A stretch of DNA of 64,000 nucleotides, from assembly GCA_963821025.1 (NCBI GenBank), contig CAWGCG010000003.1, forward strand, positions 372,001 to 436,000. Reading direction: 5' to 3'. This DNA is from WHSW01 sp963821025. Lineage in GTDB: Bacteria > Actinomycetota > Thermoleophilia > Solirubrobacterales > 70-9. The notes under the pieces are model-generated. The model was not told the DNA's origin. It saw only the letters and a program-made list of their open reading frames with translations, and made no database searches. This document shows, in pieces, positions 32,394 through 40,075 of the stretch. Made by a program: the position numbers and the translations under genes. Position 1 is the first letter of the stretch. Every line of letters starts with the position of its first letter.

Positions 32394-32777
32394 ATGCCCA
32401 AGGCTTCGAGAGAGACCGCATCCGAGACGATCGCGTTGGAGGGCCTCGAGGTGCGGCTCGAGCACCTGGATGGCGGGTACTCGGTCTGCTTCGAGTCGCA
32501 TACGGCGGACGCTGATCTCGCAGAGCTGTTCCGGGGGCTGCCAGGCGAACGCTGTCAGCTGCCGCGCTGGGGGTACGTGGTCGCGGGGAAGGTGACCTTT
32601 CGTTTCCCCGATCGTGAGGAGACTTACGAGGCCGGCGACGCTTATTACGTCGAGCCGGGCCATACGCCCGTCCACCACGCCGGAGCGGAGATCGTCGAGT
32701 TCAGCCCCACCGACGTCCTCAGGGAGACGATCGGTGTGGTGATGAAGAACATTCGCGAGACGGAGGTCGCCGCGTGA
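32394..32777 (+). CDS. cupin domain protein
   Basis: A 127-residue small cupin: LEVRLEHLDGGYSVCFESHTADADLAELFRGLPGERCQLPRWGYVVAGKVTFRFPD, then EETYEAGDAYYVEPGHTPVHHAGAEIVEFSP. The second motif has the expected His residues (GHTPVHH); the first lacks the HxH pair, so metal binding may be weak. AAGAGGAGGGCGAC precedes the ATG. It lies about 135 bases after the LuxR gene and 40 bases before a methyltransferase gene, probably in one operon with the latter. Confidence 0.8.
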   Translation: MPKASRETASETIALEGLEVRLEHLDGGYSVCFESHTADADLAELFRGLPGERCQLPRWGYVVAGKVTFRFPDREETYEAGDAYYVEPGHTPVHHAGAEIVEFSPTDVLRETIGVVMKNIRETEVAA

Positions 32778-32817
32778 CGCGGTTGGGGTCGACCAGCCGG
32801 CGTCGATCAGGGAAGCG

Positions 32818-33429
32818 ATGAACTACAAGCTCGCGTACGCGCTCGGCTTTCATCCGTGGGAGGACGCCGAGTCCGATCCGCCGTTCGTGGCGAAGGCAGG
32901 TGCGGTGTTCGATCGCGAGGAGGAAGGCCGGAAGGCGCCCTATGGGCAAGCGCTCGATCTGGGCACGGGAAGCGGCATCTGGGGAATCGAGCTGGCGCGG
33001 CGAGGCTGGCAGGTCACCGGCGTCGAAATCGTCGAAAAGGCCTTGCGCCGGGCGCGCGAGCGAATCGAGAGCAGCGGTGTCGGCATGCGGCTCGTCCATG
33101 GAGACGTGACCGCGCTGGAAGCTGCCGACATCGGCTCGGGCTTCCGGCTGCTGCTCGACACCGGCACCTTCCACGGCCTCACCGGCCCCCAGCGTGAGGC
33201 CATGGGGAAAGGGGTGAGCGCGGTCGCGGCGCCCGATGCCAGCGTGCTGCTGCTCGTCTGGCCCAGCCGGCGCAGACCACTGATCCGCGGCGCGAGTCGT
33301 GGCGAGGTGGAACAGGCGTTCCCAGGCTGGAGGGTGGCCGCGATCGAGCCCTCGCACTTCTCGGTGCCGAAGCCCTTGGAGCTGCTGCTGCGCCCCGACG
33401 AGCATTGGTACCGACTTCGTCGCGAGTGA
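32818..33429 (+). CDS. class I SAM-dependent methyltransferase
   Basis: A 203-residue methyltransferase. KLAYALGFHPWEDAESDPPF is the start typical of actinobacterial small methyltransferases, then QALDLGTGSGIWGIELARRGWQVTGVEIVEKALRRARER (motifs I and II), VHGDVTALEAADIGSGFRLLLDTGTFHGLTGPQREAMGKGV and a C-terminal LLLRPDEHWYRLRRE. The substrate is unknown; thiopurine- or tellurite-type methyltransferases have this general shape. The ATG at 32818 follows AGGGAAGCG. It is downstream of the cupin gene in the same direction. Confidence 0.85.
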   Translation: MNYKLAYALGFHPWEDAESDPPFVAKAGAVFDREEEGRKAPYGQALDLGTGSGIWGIELARRGWQVTGVEIVEKALRRARERIESSGVGMRLVHGDVTALEAADIGSGFRLLLDTGTFHGLTGPQREAMGKGVSAVAAPDASVLLLVWPSRRRPLIRGASRGEVEQAFPGWRVAAIEPSHFSVPKPLELLLRPDEHWYRLRRE

Positions 33430-33620
33430 GGAGGCTGAGCAGCGCGTAGCCGTTCGTGTAGCTCGTTGGTTGAGACGATCTGGTCGGGTCGCGTCACGTT
33501 CGAGCTCGAGCACGAACCCGATGAGACGACGAGCAGCTCTCCGTCGCTCCGGCCGATCGATGAGTTTTGCGTCAGACACGGGTCTCATCTGGGGCAAGAG
33601 AAATCATGGAGGCGAACCAG

Positions 33621-35111
33621 ATGACCAACGGCCCGCAGACACCGACGCGCGACGATCGCGCGCGCTGGATCGCGCTTTACGTGCTCTGCCTCGGCATGCT
33701 GATGATCGTCCTCGACGCGACCGTCGTCAACGTGGCGTTGCCGGCGATCCAAGCCGACCTCGGCTTCTCACAGGCGAGCCTCGCCTGGGTCGTCAACGCC
33801 TACCTGATCGCCTTCGGCGGTCTGCTGTTGTTGGCCGGACGCCTCGGCGACCTGATCTCGCGCCGCGGCGTCTTTCTCACCGGCCTCGCGGTGTTCACCG
33901 TCGCCTCGGCGATCTGCGGGCTGGCACAGAGCCAGGAGGTGCTGATCACGGCGCGCTTCGTCCAGGGCGTCGGCGGGGCGATGACCTCGGCCGTGATCCT
34001 CGGGATGATCGTCACCATGTTTCCCGAGCCGCGCGAGCAGGCAAAGGCGATCGGGGTGTATGCCTTCGTCGCGTCCGCCGGCGGCTCGGTCGGACTGCTC
34101 GCGGGCGGGGTGCTGACCCAGGGGATCAACTGGCACTGGATCTTCTTCATCAACATCCCGATCGGCATCGGGACCGCGGTTTATGCGTTGCGGCGACTCG
34201 ATCGCGACGAGGGGATCGGATTCGGCCGCGGAGCCGACGTGCTCGGCGCGATGCTGGTGACCGGCGCGCTGATGCTCGGCGTCTACACGATCGTCGAGCC
34301 GGCGGCCAGCCTCGGCTGGGGTGCCGGGCGCACGCTCGCGCTCGGCGGGGCCTCACTCGCCTTGCTGGTCGCCTTCCTGGTCCGCGAGGCGACCGCCGCC
34401 AACCCGCTGATCCCGCTGCGGATCTTTCGCTCGCGAAACGTCTCCGGAGCGAACGCGATCCAGGCGCTCACGGTCGCCGGGATGTTCGGCATGTTCTTCC
34501 TCGGCGTGCTCTACCTGCAGGAGGTGCTCGGCTATGGCGCGCTCGAGACGGGGCTCGCGTTCTTGCCGACGACGATCGTCATGGGGACCCTCTCGGTGCG
34601 CTATTCCGAGCGGCTGATCATGCGCTTCGGGCCGCGGGCGACGCTGCTCCCCGGCCTCGTGATGATCGCGGCCGGGCTCGCCCTGTTCGCGCGGGTGCCG
34701 GTCGACGGCAGCTACGTCGTCGACGTCCTGCCGTCATCGATCCTGCTCGGCGCCGGCGTCGGCACCGCCTTCCCCTCGCTGATGACCCTGTCGATGTCGA
34801 GTGCGACGCAGAGCGACGCGGGCCTCGCCTCCGGGCTCGTCAACACGACGATGCAGGTTGGCGCGGCTGTCGGGCTCGCCGTCCTGGCGACGCTCTCTGC
34901 AACGCGCACCGACACGCTCCTGGAGCGCGGCGAATCGACCGCCGCCGCGCTCACCGGCGGCTATCGGGTCGCGCTGTTGGTCGGCGCCGGCCTCGTCGTC
35001 GTGGCGATCGCGGTCGCGGTCACGGCCTTGGAGCCCGCGCCGGTACCGGAGTCCGAGCACGAGCCCGATGAGTCGACGGGCGCCGAGCCCGCCTACTCCG
35101 AGGCGGGCTGA
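33621..35111 (+). CDS. MFS exporter, DHA2 (EmrB/QacA) family
   Basis: A 496-residue 14-helix transporter. WIALYVLCLGMLMIVLDATVVNVALPAIQADLGFSQASLAWVVNAYLIAFGGLLLLAGRLGDL carries the family motif D (LDATVVNVALP) and motif A (GRLGDLISRRGVF); motif C-like GVGGAMTSAVILGMI follows. Proton-driven export of drugs or metabolites is the family role. GGAGG at 33608-33612 places the start at the ATG at 33621; upstream ATGs at 33606 and 33567 have weaker sites. The window shows no divergent TetR or MarR partner, so its control is unclear. Confidence 0.88.
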   Translation: MTNGPQTPTRDDRARWIALYVLCLGMLMIVLDATVVNVALPAIQADLGFSQASLAWVVNAYLIAFGGLLLLAGRLGDLISRRGVFLTGLAVFTVASAICGLAQSQEVLITARFVQGVGGAMTSAVILGMIVTMFPEPREQAKAIGVYAFVASAGGSVGLLAGGVLTQGINWHWIFFINIPIGIGTAVYALRRLDRDEGIGFGRGADVLGAMLVTGALMLGVYTIVEPAASLGWGAGRTLALGGASLALLVAFLVREATAANPLIPLRIFRSRNVSGANAIQALTVAGMFGMFFLGVLYLQEVLGYGALETGLAFLPTTIVMGTLSVRYSERLIMRFGPRATLLPGLVMIAAGLALFARVPVDGSYVVDVLPSSILLGAGVGTAFPSLMTLSMSSATQSDAGLASGLVNTTMQVGAAVGLAVLATLSATRTDTLLERGESTAAALTGGYRVALLVGAGLVVVAIAVAVTALEPAPVPESEHEPDESTGAEPAYSEAG

Positions 35112-35268
35112 CCGGCGCCGAGCCGGGCCTGTGAGCTCGGCCGGGGCGGGCCTGGGACGGCGAGCCGCCGGGGCGCCTTTCGATCGCTATGCGACGGAAA
35201 CTCGCCCCGTCGACCGGACTCGCCGGCTCGATCCGGGCTGCAGAGGATCCGATAGTCTGGCGCGCGCT

Positions 35269-35712
35269 ATGGATGAGCGCAGGGGGATGGTGCTGGCGAT
35301 CGTCGGCGTGGTCGGACTGGCGATCGGGATCGTCGCCCTGGTGATTGCGCTCGACGCCAAGAGCGACGCCAAGTCGGAGTCCGAGATCTCGCAATCGCTG
35401 CAAACCGATCTCGAGGACAAGGCGTCGAGCCTCAAGTCCGAGCTCAAGCGGACCGCGAGCAAGAGCGCCAAGCAGGCGGGCGCGGTCGGTCGTCAGGTCA
35501 AGCAGGCGAAGAAGACCGGCGAGGCGGCGGCCAGCCAAGCGGCCGCCGACAAGCGCAATATCGACCGCGATGTGGCCGAGCTGAAGAAGGAAAACGGACA
35601 GCTCGGCGACGAGATCGACAGCTTGAAGAGCTCGCAGCAAGCGCTAAAGCAGACTCTCGACGAGCTTCGCGGTCAGGTCAAGCAGCTGTCGAAGAAGGTC
35701 AACCGGCTCTGA
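35269..35712 (+). CDS. membrane-anchored coiled-coil protein
   Basis: A 147-residue protein: MDERRGMVLAIVGVVGLAIGIVALVIAL is one membrane helix, followed by about 115 residues of Lys/Glu/Ser/Ala-rich heptads (SEISQSLQTDLEDKASSLKSELKRTASKSAKQ, LKKENGQLGDEIDSLKSSQQALKQTLDELRGQVKQLSKKVNRL), predicted to form a long coiled coil outside or inside the membrane. No enzymatic domain is present. I chose the ATG at 35269 because the long upstream frame is a shadow of the transporter gene. Role unknown; such proteins often act as spacers or scaffolds. Confidence 0.75.
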   Translation: MDERRGMVLAIVGVVGLAIGIVALVIALDAKSDAKSESEISQSLQTDLEDKASSLKSELKRTASKSAKQAGAVGRQVKQAKKTGEAAASQAAADKRNIDRDVAELKKENGQLGDEIDSLKSSQQALKQTLDELRGQVKQLSKKVNRL

Positions 35713-35719
35713 GCGTCGC

Positions 35720-36538
35720 TCAGCCGACCGGCTGGGCGAGGAAGCCGACGACCTCCTCGATGCTCCGCCGCGGCTGCTCGTCGAAGACGAAGTGGCCGGC
35801 GTCGAGTGCGACCAGCCTCGCGCCGGGGATCTCGCGCTGGAAGCGCTTCGCACCGGCGAGCGGCGCGAACGGGTCGCGCTCGCCCCAGAGCAACAGGGTC
35901 GGTACGCCGAGCCCGGCGAGTCGGCCCTGATAGGGAGCCAGCTTCTCGAAATCCATCGAGCGATAGAACTCGAGCGTCGCGCGGTTCCCGCGGCCGTCCT
36001 CGAACGGCGCCCAGTAGGCGTCGACGTCGGCCTCATCGAAGGTTTCGCCGCCGGAGTTGAGCAACCCCGCGAACCCTGATCGGTCGAGCGCGCCGATCAG
36101 CTGCTCGCCCTGGTCGCCGCGAAGCGCCTCGGCCATTCCGTGCCACCTGCCGTCGGCAAAGAACCCGGAGGCGCTGATCACCAGCGCCTCGACGCGGTCG
36201 GGGTGGTCGCACGCCCAGGCGAGCCCGACGAAGCCGCCCCAGTCGTGGACGACCAGTGAGACCGCCCCCAGCCCGAGTCCGTCGATCCAGGCGCCGAAGC
36301 GCTCGAGGCTGTGCTCGAAGGTCGCCGGGCCGAACTCGCTCGAATCGCCGAGGGCATAGAGATCCGGAGCCAGGCAACGCCGCCCGGCCGCCGCGAGCGC
36401 GTCGCTGAGTCCGATCCACATCCGCGAGCTCTCGGGGTAGCCGTGGACGCAGACGACCGGCCGCCCGGACGGCTCGCCGGCCGGGATCGCCTCCCGGTAA
36501 GCGACCGGGCGATCACGTCGCAGCTCGACCTCGGCCAC
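35720..36538 (-). CDS. alpha/beta hydrolase with Asp nucleophile (haloalkane dehalogenase/epoxide hydrolase-like)
   Basis: A 272-residue alpha/beta hydrolase. VVCVHGYPESSRMWIGL gives the oxyanion HG motif. The nucleophile elbow reads VVHDWGGFVGLAW with Asp99 instead of Ser, as in haloalkane dehalogenases and epoxide hydrolases. Asp222 (LLWGERDPFAPL) and His249 (LDAGHFVFDEQP) complete the triad. The substrate cannot be decided: a dehalogenase would need two halide-binding residues in the cap, and an epoxide hydrolase two cap tyrosines. The GTG at 36538 is used. The gene ends at 35720, convergent with the coiled-coil gene, and its start is 42 bases from tRNA-Cys. Confidence 0.85.
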   Translation of the reverse strand: MAEVELRRDRPVAYREAIPAGEPSGRPVVCVHGYPESSRMWIGLSDALAAAGRRCLAPDLYALGDSSEFGPATFEHSLERFGAWIDGLGLGAVSLVVHDWGGFVGLAWACDHPDRVEALVISASGFFADGRWHGMAEALRGDQGEQLIGALDRSGFAGLLNSGGETFDEADVDAYWAPFEDGRGNRATLEFYRSMDFEKLAPYQGRLAGLGVPTLLLWGERDPFAPLAGAKRFQREIPGARLVALDAGHFVFDEQPRRSIEEVVGFLAQPVG

Positions 36539-36579
36539 GCCTCGGAGCCTATTCGGCGCCAGCTACGCTTGCCGCCGGC

Positions 36580-36650
36580 GGCGCCTTGGCGGAGTGGTTA
36601 CGCAGCGGCCTGCAAAGCCGTTTACGCCAGTTCGATTCTGGCAGGCGCCT
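36580..36650 (+). tRNA. tRNA-Cys (GCA)
   Basis: A complete cloverleaf: acceptor GGCGCCT/AGGCGCC, a short D arm with GGAGTGGTTA, anticodon stem CGGC/GCCG with loop CTGCAAA (anticodon GCA at 612-614 of the 36-kb block), T arm GCCAG/CTGGC with TTCGATT, and discriminator U as expected for tRNA-Cys. CCA is not encoded. Its 3' half from the anticodon stem onward is repeated at 44806 and 48666, marking it as the integration target of the island to its right. Confidence 0.95.
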
Positions 36651-36678
36651 TTGGCTCTAGCAAGCGGTTTTCGGCTTG
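36606..36678 (+). repeat. tRNA-Cys attachment site copy 1 (att core plus hairpin)
   Basis: The 45 bases from the anticodon stem to the tRNA 3' end recur at 44806-44850 with two mismatches, which are compensatory in the T stem, and at 48666-48708 almost exactly. Each copy is followed by CAAGC, 7-8 loop bases, then GCTTG (here 36661-36678) and CCGC-rich short repeats. I interpret this as attL of a tyrosine-integrase element using the anticodon loop as crossover region. Confidence 0.85.
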
Positions 36679-36758
36679 CCTATGCGGTGTATGGCCGGTC
36701 GAGCCCGCCGCCGACGAACCGCTCAGGACCGCTCGAAACCGCTAGTAACTACCCCCGG

Positions 36759-36779
36759 ACTTCCCCAAGACTTCCCCAA
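36759..36779 (+). repeat. paired integrase arm-type repeats, left end
   Basis: Two copies of ACTTCCCCAA separated by one base lie about 110 bases inside the left att site. The same pair, separated by two bases, lies about 50 bases inside the right att site at 44738. Paired direct repeats at both ends are what arm-binding sites of lambda-type integrases look like; the binding itself is inferred. Confidence 0.65.
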
Positions 36780-36806
36780 GGGCCCTCCCCGCGGGGCCCC
36801 GCCGAC

Positions 36807-37139
36807 CTACTGGTCTGCGATCGGAATCCTGCGCTCGGGATCGGCGCTGATGAACGCGAGCGGTCGCTCGCCCGGCTGAGGATCCTCGCCTCGATACGCC
36901 GACTTCCAGGCCCAGGCGGTTTCGTCGAGCGCCGCCCGCCAAGTCCCGCGACCACCTGGCAGCGAGGAGAGTGCCGTCGACCACGCATCCTCGAACTCGA
37001 TCCCGGCATGCCGCGCCGCCTCGAGCTCGGCGCGGAGCTGCTGCGGCGGGCGCTGCACGATCGAAGGTCGGGCGGCTGGGCCCAGACCTCGCGGCCACTG
37101 AAGTTCCGGTCGGCTCGGGCCGATACCCTGTTCAGACAA
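36807..37139 (-). CDS. hypothetical element protein (110 residues or shorter)
   Basis: The best-looking part is RPPQQLRAELEAARHAGIEFEDAWSTALSSLPGGRGTWRAALDETAWAWKSAYRGEDPQPGERPLAFI, ending SADPERRIPIADQ. It resembles small helical proteins near integrases in actinobacterial elements and has no recognised domain. The TTG at 37139 is the furthest start; a GTG at 37058 is an alternative. Neither has a good ribosome site. Its 3' end is duplicated in a decayed form near 53.38 kb, which supports it as an element gene. Confidence 0.45.
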   Translation of the reverse strand: MSEQGIGPSRPELQWPRGLGPAARPSIVQRPPQQLRAELEAARHAGIEFEDAWSTALSSLPGGRGTWRAALDETAWAWKSAYRGEDPQPGERPLAFISADPERRIPIADQ

Positions 37140-37333
37140 TGTCTGACCCCGACGTCCCGATAATGGCTGCCACTACCAACATCGACAACGCCATTGACAC
37201 GCCGACAGCGATCGATGAGGCTGAGCTTGCTAAGGCTCGGCTGGACGAGCGTTGGCGCGAGTTCTGCCTACACGCTGAGCAGTACGTCGCAGACACCACT
37301 CGGGCGCGGCCGCGCGTAGGGCAGCCGGCCTAA
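37139..37333 (+). CDS. small hypothetical protein, possibly leaderless
   Basis: A 64-residue frame: MSDPDVPIMAATTNIDNAID, then EAELAKARLDERWREFCLHAEQYVADTTRARPRVGQPA. The composition (Asp/Glu/Ala with one amphipathic helix) is coding-like. TACCCT ends about nine bases before the ATG, so a leaderless start is possible. It overlaps the start region of the divergent frame ending at 36807, so at most one of the two starts is likely correct. It converges with and overlaps by four bases the GNAT-like gene, and could be its small partner. No family recognised. Confidence 0.4.
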   Translation: MSDPDVPIMAATTNIDNAIDTPTAIDEAELAKARLDERWREFCLHAEQYVADTTRARPRVGQPA

Positions 37334-38025
37334 CCGTCTGGGAAGAGCGGCATCCATAACCGTGGTCGCTCCTCCCCGTCGCCGCCCCGGCGACGGGTCA
37401 GCGACGTTCGAAACCCAAACCGCTCACGCCACAGCCGTTCCGTGCAAGCGTCATATGGGTCAAGGGCGATCACCGCGGCGCCGACGTGGCGCGCACCGAT
37501 CTGGCTGATACCGACTGCGTGCCGCAGGATGGTCTCCCCATCAACGTCGGCTTTGGCCGCCCGCGCGAGCCACAGAATCAACACGGCCCCCTGTCTGGGG
37601 TGGCCCGCCGAAAGCTGCTTGCGATGCTGTGTTCGGAGCTCGACTTCGCCCATTCCTACCGAATAGAACGCGGCGACCTCCTCGGCAATCAGGAGCACGT
37701 AGGTCGCAATGCGCCCGGCTTCGCTCAGTGAGCGCTCTTTGAGCCAGGACTCCGCGGCCTCACCGGCTGGGTGCGATGGCGCCTTGAAACGGCTAATCGT
37801 CTCAGCAAGACCGGGGTCGGCTGCCAGCTGTTCACTGCTCACGTGTACCCACTCGTGCTCGCCCACCGTTTTCGATTGGGCACTACGTAGCGACGCGAGG
37901 AAGAGCTGTCTGTCGATGCGGCCATTGAAAATCGGTACCCCCATCTCCATGCACTTCGAGATCACCTCCCGCCGCTCCATGTTCAGCTCGCGGGCGAGTT
38001 CGGTCGGTGTCAGGTGCTCGGCCAC
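37330..38025 (-). CDS. IF2N-like helix domain fused to GNAT-like domain (putative toxin-type acetyltransferase)
   Basis: A 231-residue protein. Residues 1-45 (LTPTELARELNMERREVISKCMEMGVPIFNG) resemble the small N-terminal domain of initiation factor 2. Residues 100-231 look like a GNAT domain of the TacT/AtaT toxin kind: SEAGRIATYVLLIAEEVAAFYSVGMGEVEL, AVLILWLARAAKADVDGETILRHAVGISQIGARHVGAAVIALDPYDACTERLWRERFGF, ending RPRLWMPLF. The acetyl-CoA loop (R/Q-x-x-G-x-G/A) is degenerate, so activity is uncertain. TacT-type toxins acetylate aminoacyl-tRNA; an IF2N-like domain could target the ribosome or tRNA. That function is inference. No classical RHH antitoxin is adjacent; the nearest RHH-like protein is at 38386. 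Confidence 0.55.
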   Translation of the reverse strand: MAEHLTPTELARELNMERREVISKCMEMGVPIFNGRIDRQLFLASLRSAQSKTVGEHEWVHVSSEQLAADPGLAETISRFKAPSHPAGEAAESWLKERSLSEAGRIATYVLLIAEEVAAFYSVGMGEVELRTQHRKQLSAGHPRQGAVLILWLARAAKADVDGETILRHAVGISQIGARHVGAAVIALDPYDACTERLWRERFGFRTSLTRRRGGDGEERPRLWMPLFPDG

Positions 38026-38138
38026 CGACGCGAGGCTAACGCCGCGCTCTGAGCGGACCGGCAGATAGCGTTCATGACCTGCTGGTGCTGCTGTTGCACT
38101 CGACGAGCAACAAACGCTGACCAGCGCCGACTTCCGCT

Positions 38139-38203
38139 TTGCGCGAGAAGGAGGAGCGTCGGATCTTTTCGCTTTCCATGCAAAGCGAAAGCCTCTCGCG
38201 CAA
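38139..38203. repeat. nested inverted repeat inside the element
   Basis: An outer pair TTGCGCGAGA (38139-38148) and TCTCGCGCAA (38194-38203) encloses an inner perfect 9-bp pair TTTCGCTTT (38167-38175) and AAAGCGAAA (38182-38190) with a six-base loop. It lies in the 360-base non-coding gap between the GNAT-like gene and an RHH-like gene; the rest of this gap (38026-38385) shows no gene. It could be an operator, transfer/replication hairpin or structured RNA. Confidence 0.7.
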
Positions 38204-38385
38204 GATGTATGCGCGGCCTAAGCGGCCACGGCGGAGCGGCCGGCGAGCAGGATCCACACCCCCACCACCCGCTCGAGACTCGCCGGGGGTGGGGGACAAG
38301 CCCGAGCCGAGCCGCCCTACCACCGCGCCCAGGCTCGCGGAGCCTGACGCGTTTCTGGGCCGAAACGCGAGCTAGGGTTTGCGGC

Positions 38386-38658
38386 ATGGCAGCGTTCACC
38401 GAGCGGGTCACGGTCCTGCTCTCGAAGCGCGATCTGCGAAAGCTCGACGAGATCCGCGGCTCGCAGTCGCCGAGCGCAAAGATCCGGGACCTGATCCGCG
38501 ACGCGGTCCGTGACGACGCGGAACCGCCGAGCCACGAGCAGGCGCTCTTGCTGCTCGCCGAGCAGGCGCGGTCGGGATCGCTGAGCGCCGCAGTCGAGCT
38601 CGAGCGGACCCTCGCCACCGACGAGCTGATCGAGACGGCACGGCGGGCGACTACGTAG
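38386..38658 (+). CDS. ribbon-helix-helix-like small protein
   Basis: A 90-residue protein: MAAFTERVTVLLSKRDLRKLDEIRGSQSPSAKIRDLIRDAVRDDAEPP fits an RHH (CopG/Arc-like) DNA-binding fold, with a beta strand (RVTVLLS), helix 1 (KRDLRKLDEIRG) and helix 2 (SPSAKIRDLIRDAV). The C-terminal helix-rich part (SHEQALLLLAEQARSGSLSAAVELERTLATDELIETARRA) could be a partner-binding region. TAGGGT lies seven bases before the ATG, giving a probable leaderless start. In an integrative element such a protein could be an antitoxin, a copy/excision regulator or a relaxosome accessory factor; the nested hairpin just upstream is a candidate site. Confidence 0.6.
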   Translation: MAAFTERVTVLLSKRDLRKLDEIRGSQSPSAKIRDLIRDAVRDDAEPPSHEQALLLLAEQARSGSLSAAVELERTLATDELIETARRATT

Positions 38659-38708
38659 TTTCAGGCGCCTCGCCGCTGGCGCTGGATGGCAGAGTCACGC
38701 CGCCTCAA

Positions 38709-39845
38709 TCAGCCTCCCTTCACCTGTTCGCGCAGCCGCTCGACCTGGCGCTGCAGCCGCTCGACGGTCGCCGCGAGCGATGCGGTTGAGGCTGAGGCCG
38801 CTCGCGCGGTGCCGAGCTGGCCGTTTGACTTGACGACCACCGGCTGGGGCGCTCCGCTCAGGGTCGTGCCGCTGATCCCGGCGATGAACGTGGCCCTCTG
38901 GTTGCTGCCGCCGATCCGAATCGTCCTCGCCTCTCCGGCCTTACCGACATTGCCGATGTCGATGTTCTTCGAGCCGGTGGTCAGGTTCTTACCGGCGTTT
39001 CGGCCGATGGCGACGTTGGCCGACCCGGTGGAATTGAGCAGGGCGTCGATACCGGCGGCGACATTGTTGGAGCCGGTCGTGTTTGCAAACAGCGCGCCCG
39101 AACCGGTGGCGACGTTGTTGTTGCCGGTCGTGTTGGAGTCCAGCGCATTGGGGCCGGTGGCGACGTTGTCGTCGCCGGTGGTGTTGGAGAACATCGTCTC
39201 CGTCCCGGTGGCGACGTTGCTGCTGCCGGTGGTGTTGCGGAGCAGCGCCGAGTTGCCGGTGGCGACATTGAAGTTGCCGGTGCCGCCGGTGCGCAGCGCC
39301 TGTTCGCCGATGGCGACGTTCCTGTTGCCGATCGTGTTGCCGTCCATCGCCAGGCGGCCGACGGCGACGTTGAAGCTGCCGGTCGTGTTGGAGTCCAGCG
39401 CCTCGGCGCCGGTGGCGACATTGAAGTCGCCGCCGGTGTTGGAGAGCAGCGCCTGGTTGCCGGTGGCGACATTGTCGCTGCCGCCGGTGTTGGAGAGCAG
39501 CGCCTCGGCGCCGGTGGCGACGTTGTCGCTGCCGGTGGTGTTGGCTTGCAGCGCCTGGTCCCCGAGGGCGACGTTCTGGTCGGCGAACGAGTTGATGTTC
39601 GGCATTACCGAGCGGCCCAATCCGACGTTGCCGGGGCCGATGGGGCCGCCGCCGGGGTCGAAGAAGGTCTCGCCGGCGGCGGCGTTGTTGTCAGTGTCGA
39701 AGTAGACGCTGCCGACATCGGCGCGGCTGGTCGAGGCACCGAGCGCGGCGCTGATCGCGAGCGCGACGGCGGTCGTGAGCGCGAGCATCCGAGTCCGCCC
39801 TCGGGCGGTCGGCTGGCAGAGAGTGGACCTGGGCTTGGCGGTCAT
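38709..39845 (-). CDS. exported 17-residue-repeat protein with C-terminal coiled coil, unit A
   Basis: A 378-residue protein. It has a signal peptide (MLALTTAVALAISAALGASTSRA), a VGSVYFDTDNNAAAGETFFDPG segment, about twelve 17-residue repeats of the form NVATGxxALxxNTTGxx, a KNIDIGNVGKAGEARTIRIG block, FIAGISGTTLSGAPQPVVV, and a coiled coil (LAATVERLQRQVERLREQVKGG). The periodicity resembles the beta-roll head of trimeric adhesins, although the Gram-negative anchor is absent. GAGAGGTCACA precedes the ATG at 39845. Paralogous units B and C follow downstream. Surface or extracellular location is inferred; ligand unknown. Confidence 0.8.
   Translation of the reverse strand: MTAKPRSTLCQPTARGRTRMLALTTAVALAISAALGASTSRADVGSVYFDTDNNAAAGETFFDPGGGPIGPGNVGLGRSVMPNINSFADQNVALGDQALQANTTGSDNVATGAEALLSNTGGSDNVATGNQALLSNTGGDFNVATGAEALDSNTTGSFNVAVGRLAMDGNTIGNRNVAIGEQALRTGGTGNFNVATGNSALLRNTTGSSNVATGTETMFSNTTGDDNVATGPNALDSNTTGNNNVATGSGALFANTTGSNNVAAGIDALLNSTGSANVAIGRNAGKNLTTGSKNIDIGNVGKAGEARTIRIGGSNQRATFIAGISGTTLSGAPQPVVVKSNGQLGTARAASASTASLAATVERLQRQVERLREQVKGG
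39000..39600 (-). repeat. 51-bp coding tandem repeats of unit A
   Basis: DNA repeats with a 51-base period encode the 17-residue motif of unit A. The same period is seen in unit B (about 40990-41390) and unit C (about 42300-42660). Repeat copies differ at third positions and at the xx positions, so they are old within a unit but similar between units. Confidence 0.8.
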
Positions 39846-39938
39846 TGTGACCTCTCCCTCGTTGAGTGGTTGGGCGGAGGCCAAGCGGCGCGTGGTGGCG
39901 AGTGGGTTTGCCGTCGAGGCGTCCGGCCGAGGACCTCC

Positions 39939-39950
39939 CGACCCTATCCC
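39939..39950 (-). promoter_or_regulatory. probable promoter -10 of unit A (GGATAGGGTCGG)
   Basis: GGATAGGGTCGG on the minus strand lies about 95 bases before the unit A start. The same 12 bases occur at the same distance before unit B (41739-41750) and unit C (42999-43010), and a TATAGGGTCGG variant precedes the exported-protein gene starting at 60845. TAGGGT fits a TAnnnT actinobacterial -10. Confidence 0.5.
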
Positions 39951-40075
39951 TGATCGTGGGCGGCTCCGACACCGCCGAGACCACGGCGGACGTCCCTGGC
40001 GCTCACCGGGACGCAGACCGCCGGGATCGGGCGCCACCCGAGCATCTGGCTACATAGTGTCTATCTACTCAGGTG

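Noticed and set aside
33299..35071. A 590-codon plus-strand frame over the MFS transporter
   Set aside because: Arg-rich +2 shadow of the DHA2 transporter, whose own frame shows all transporter motifs.
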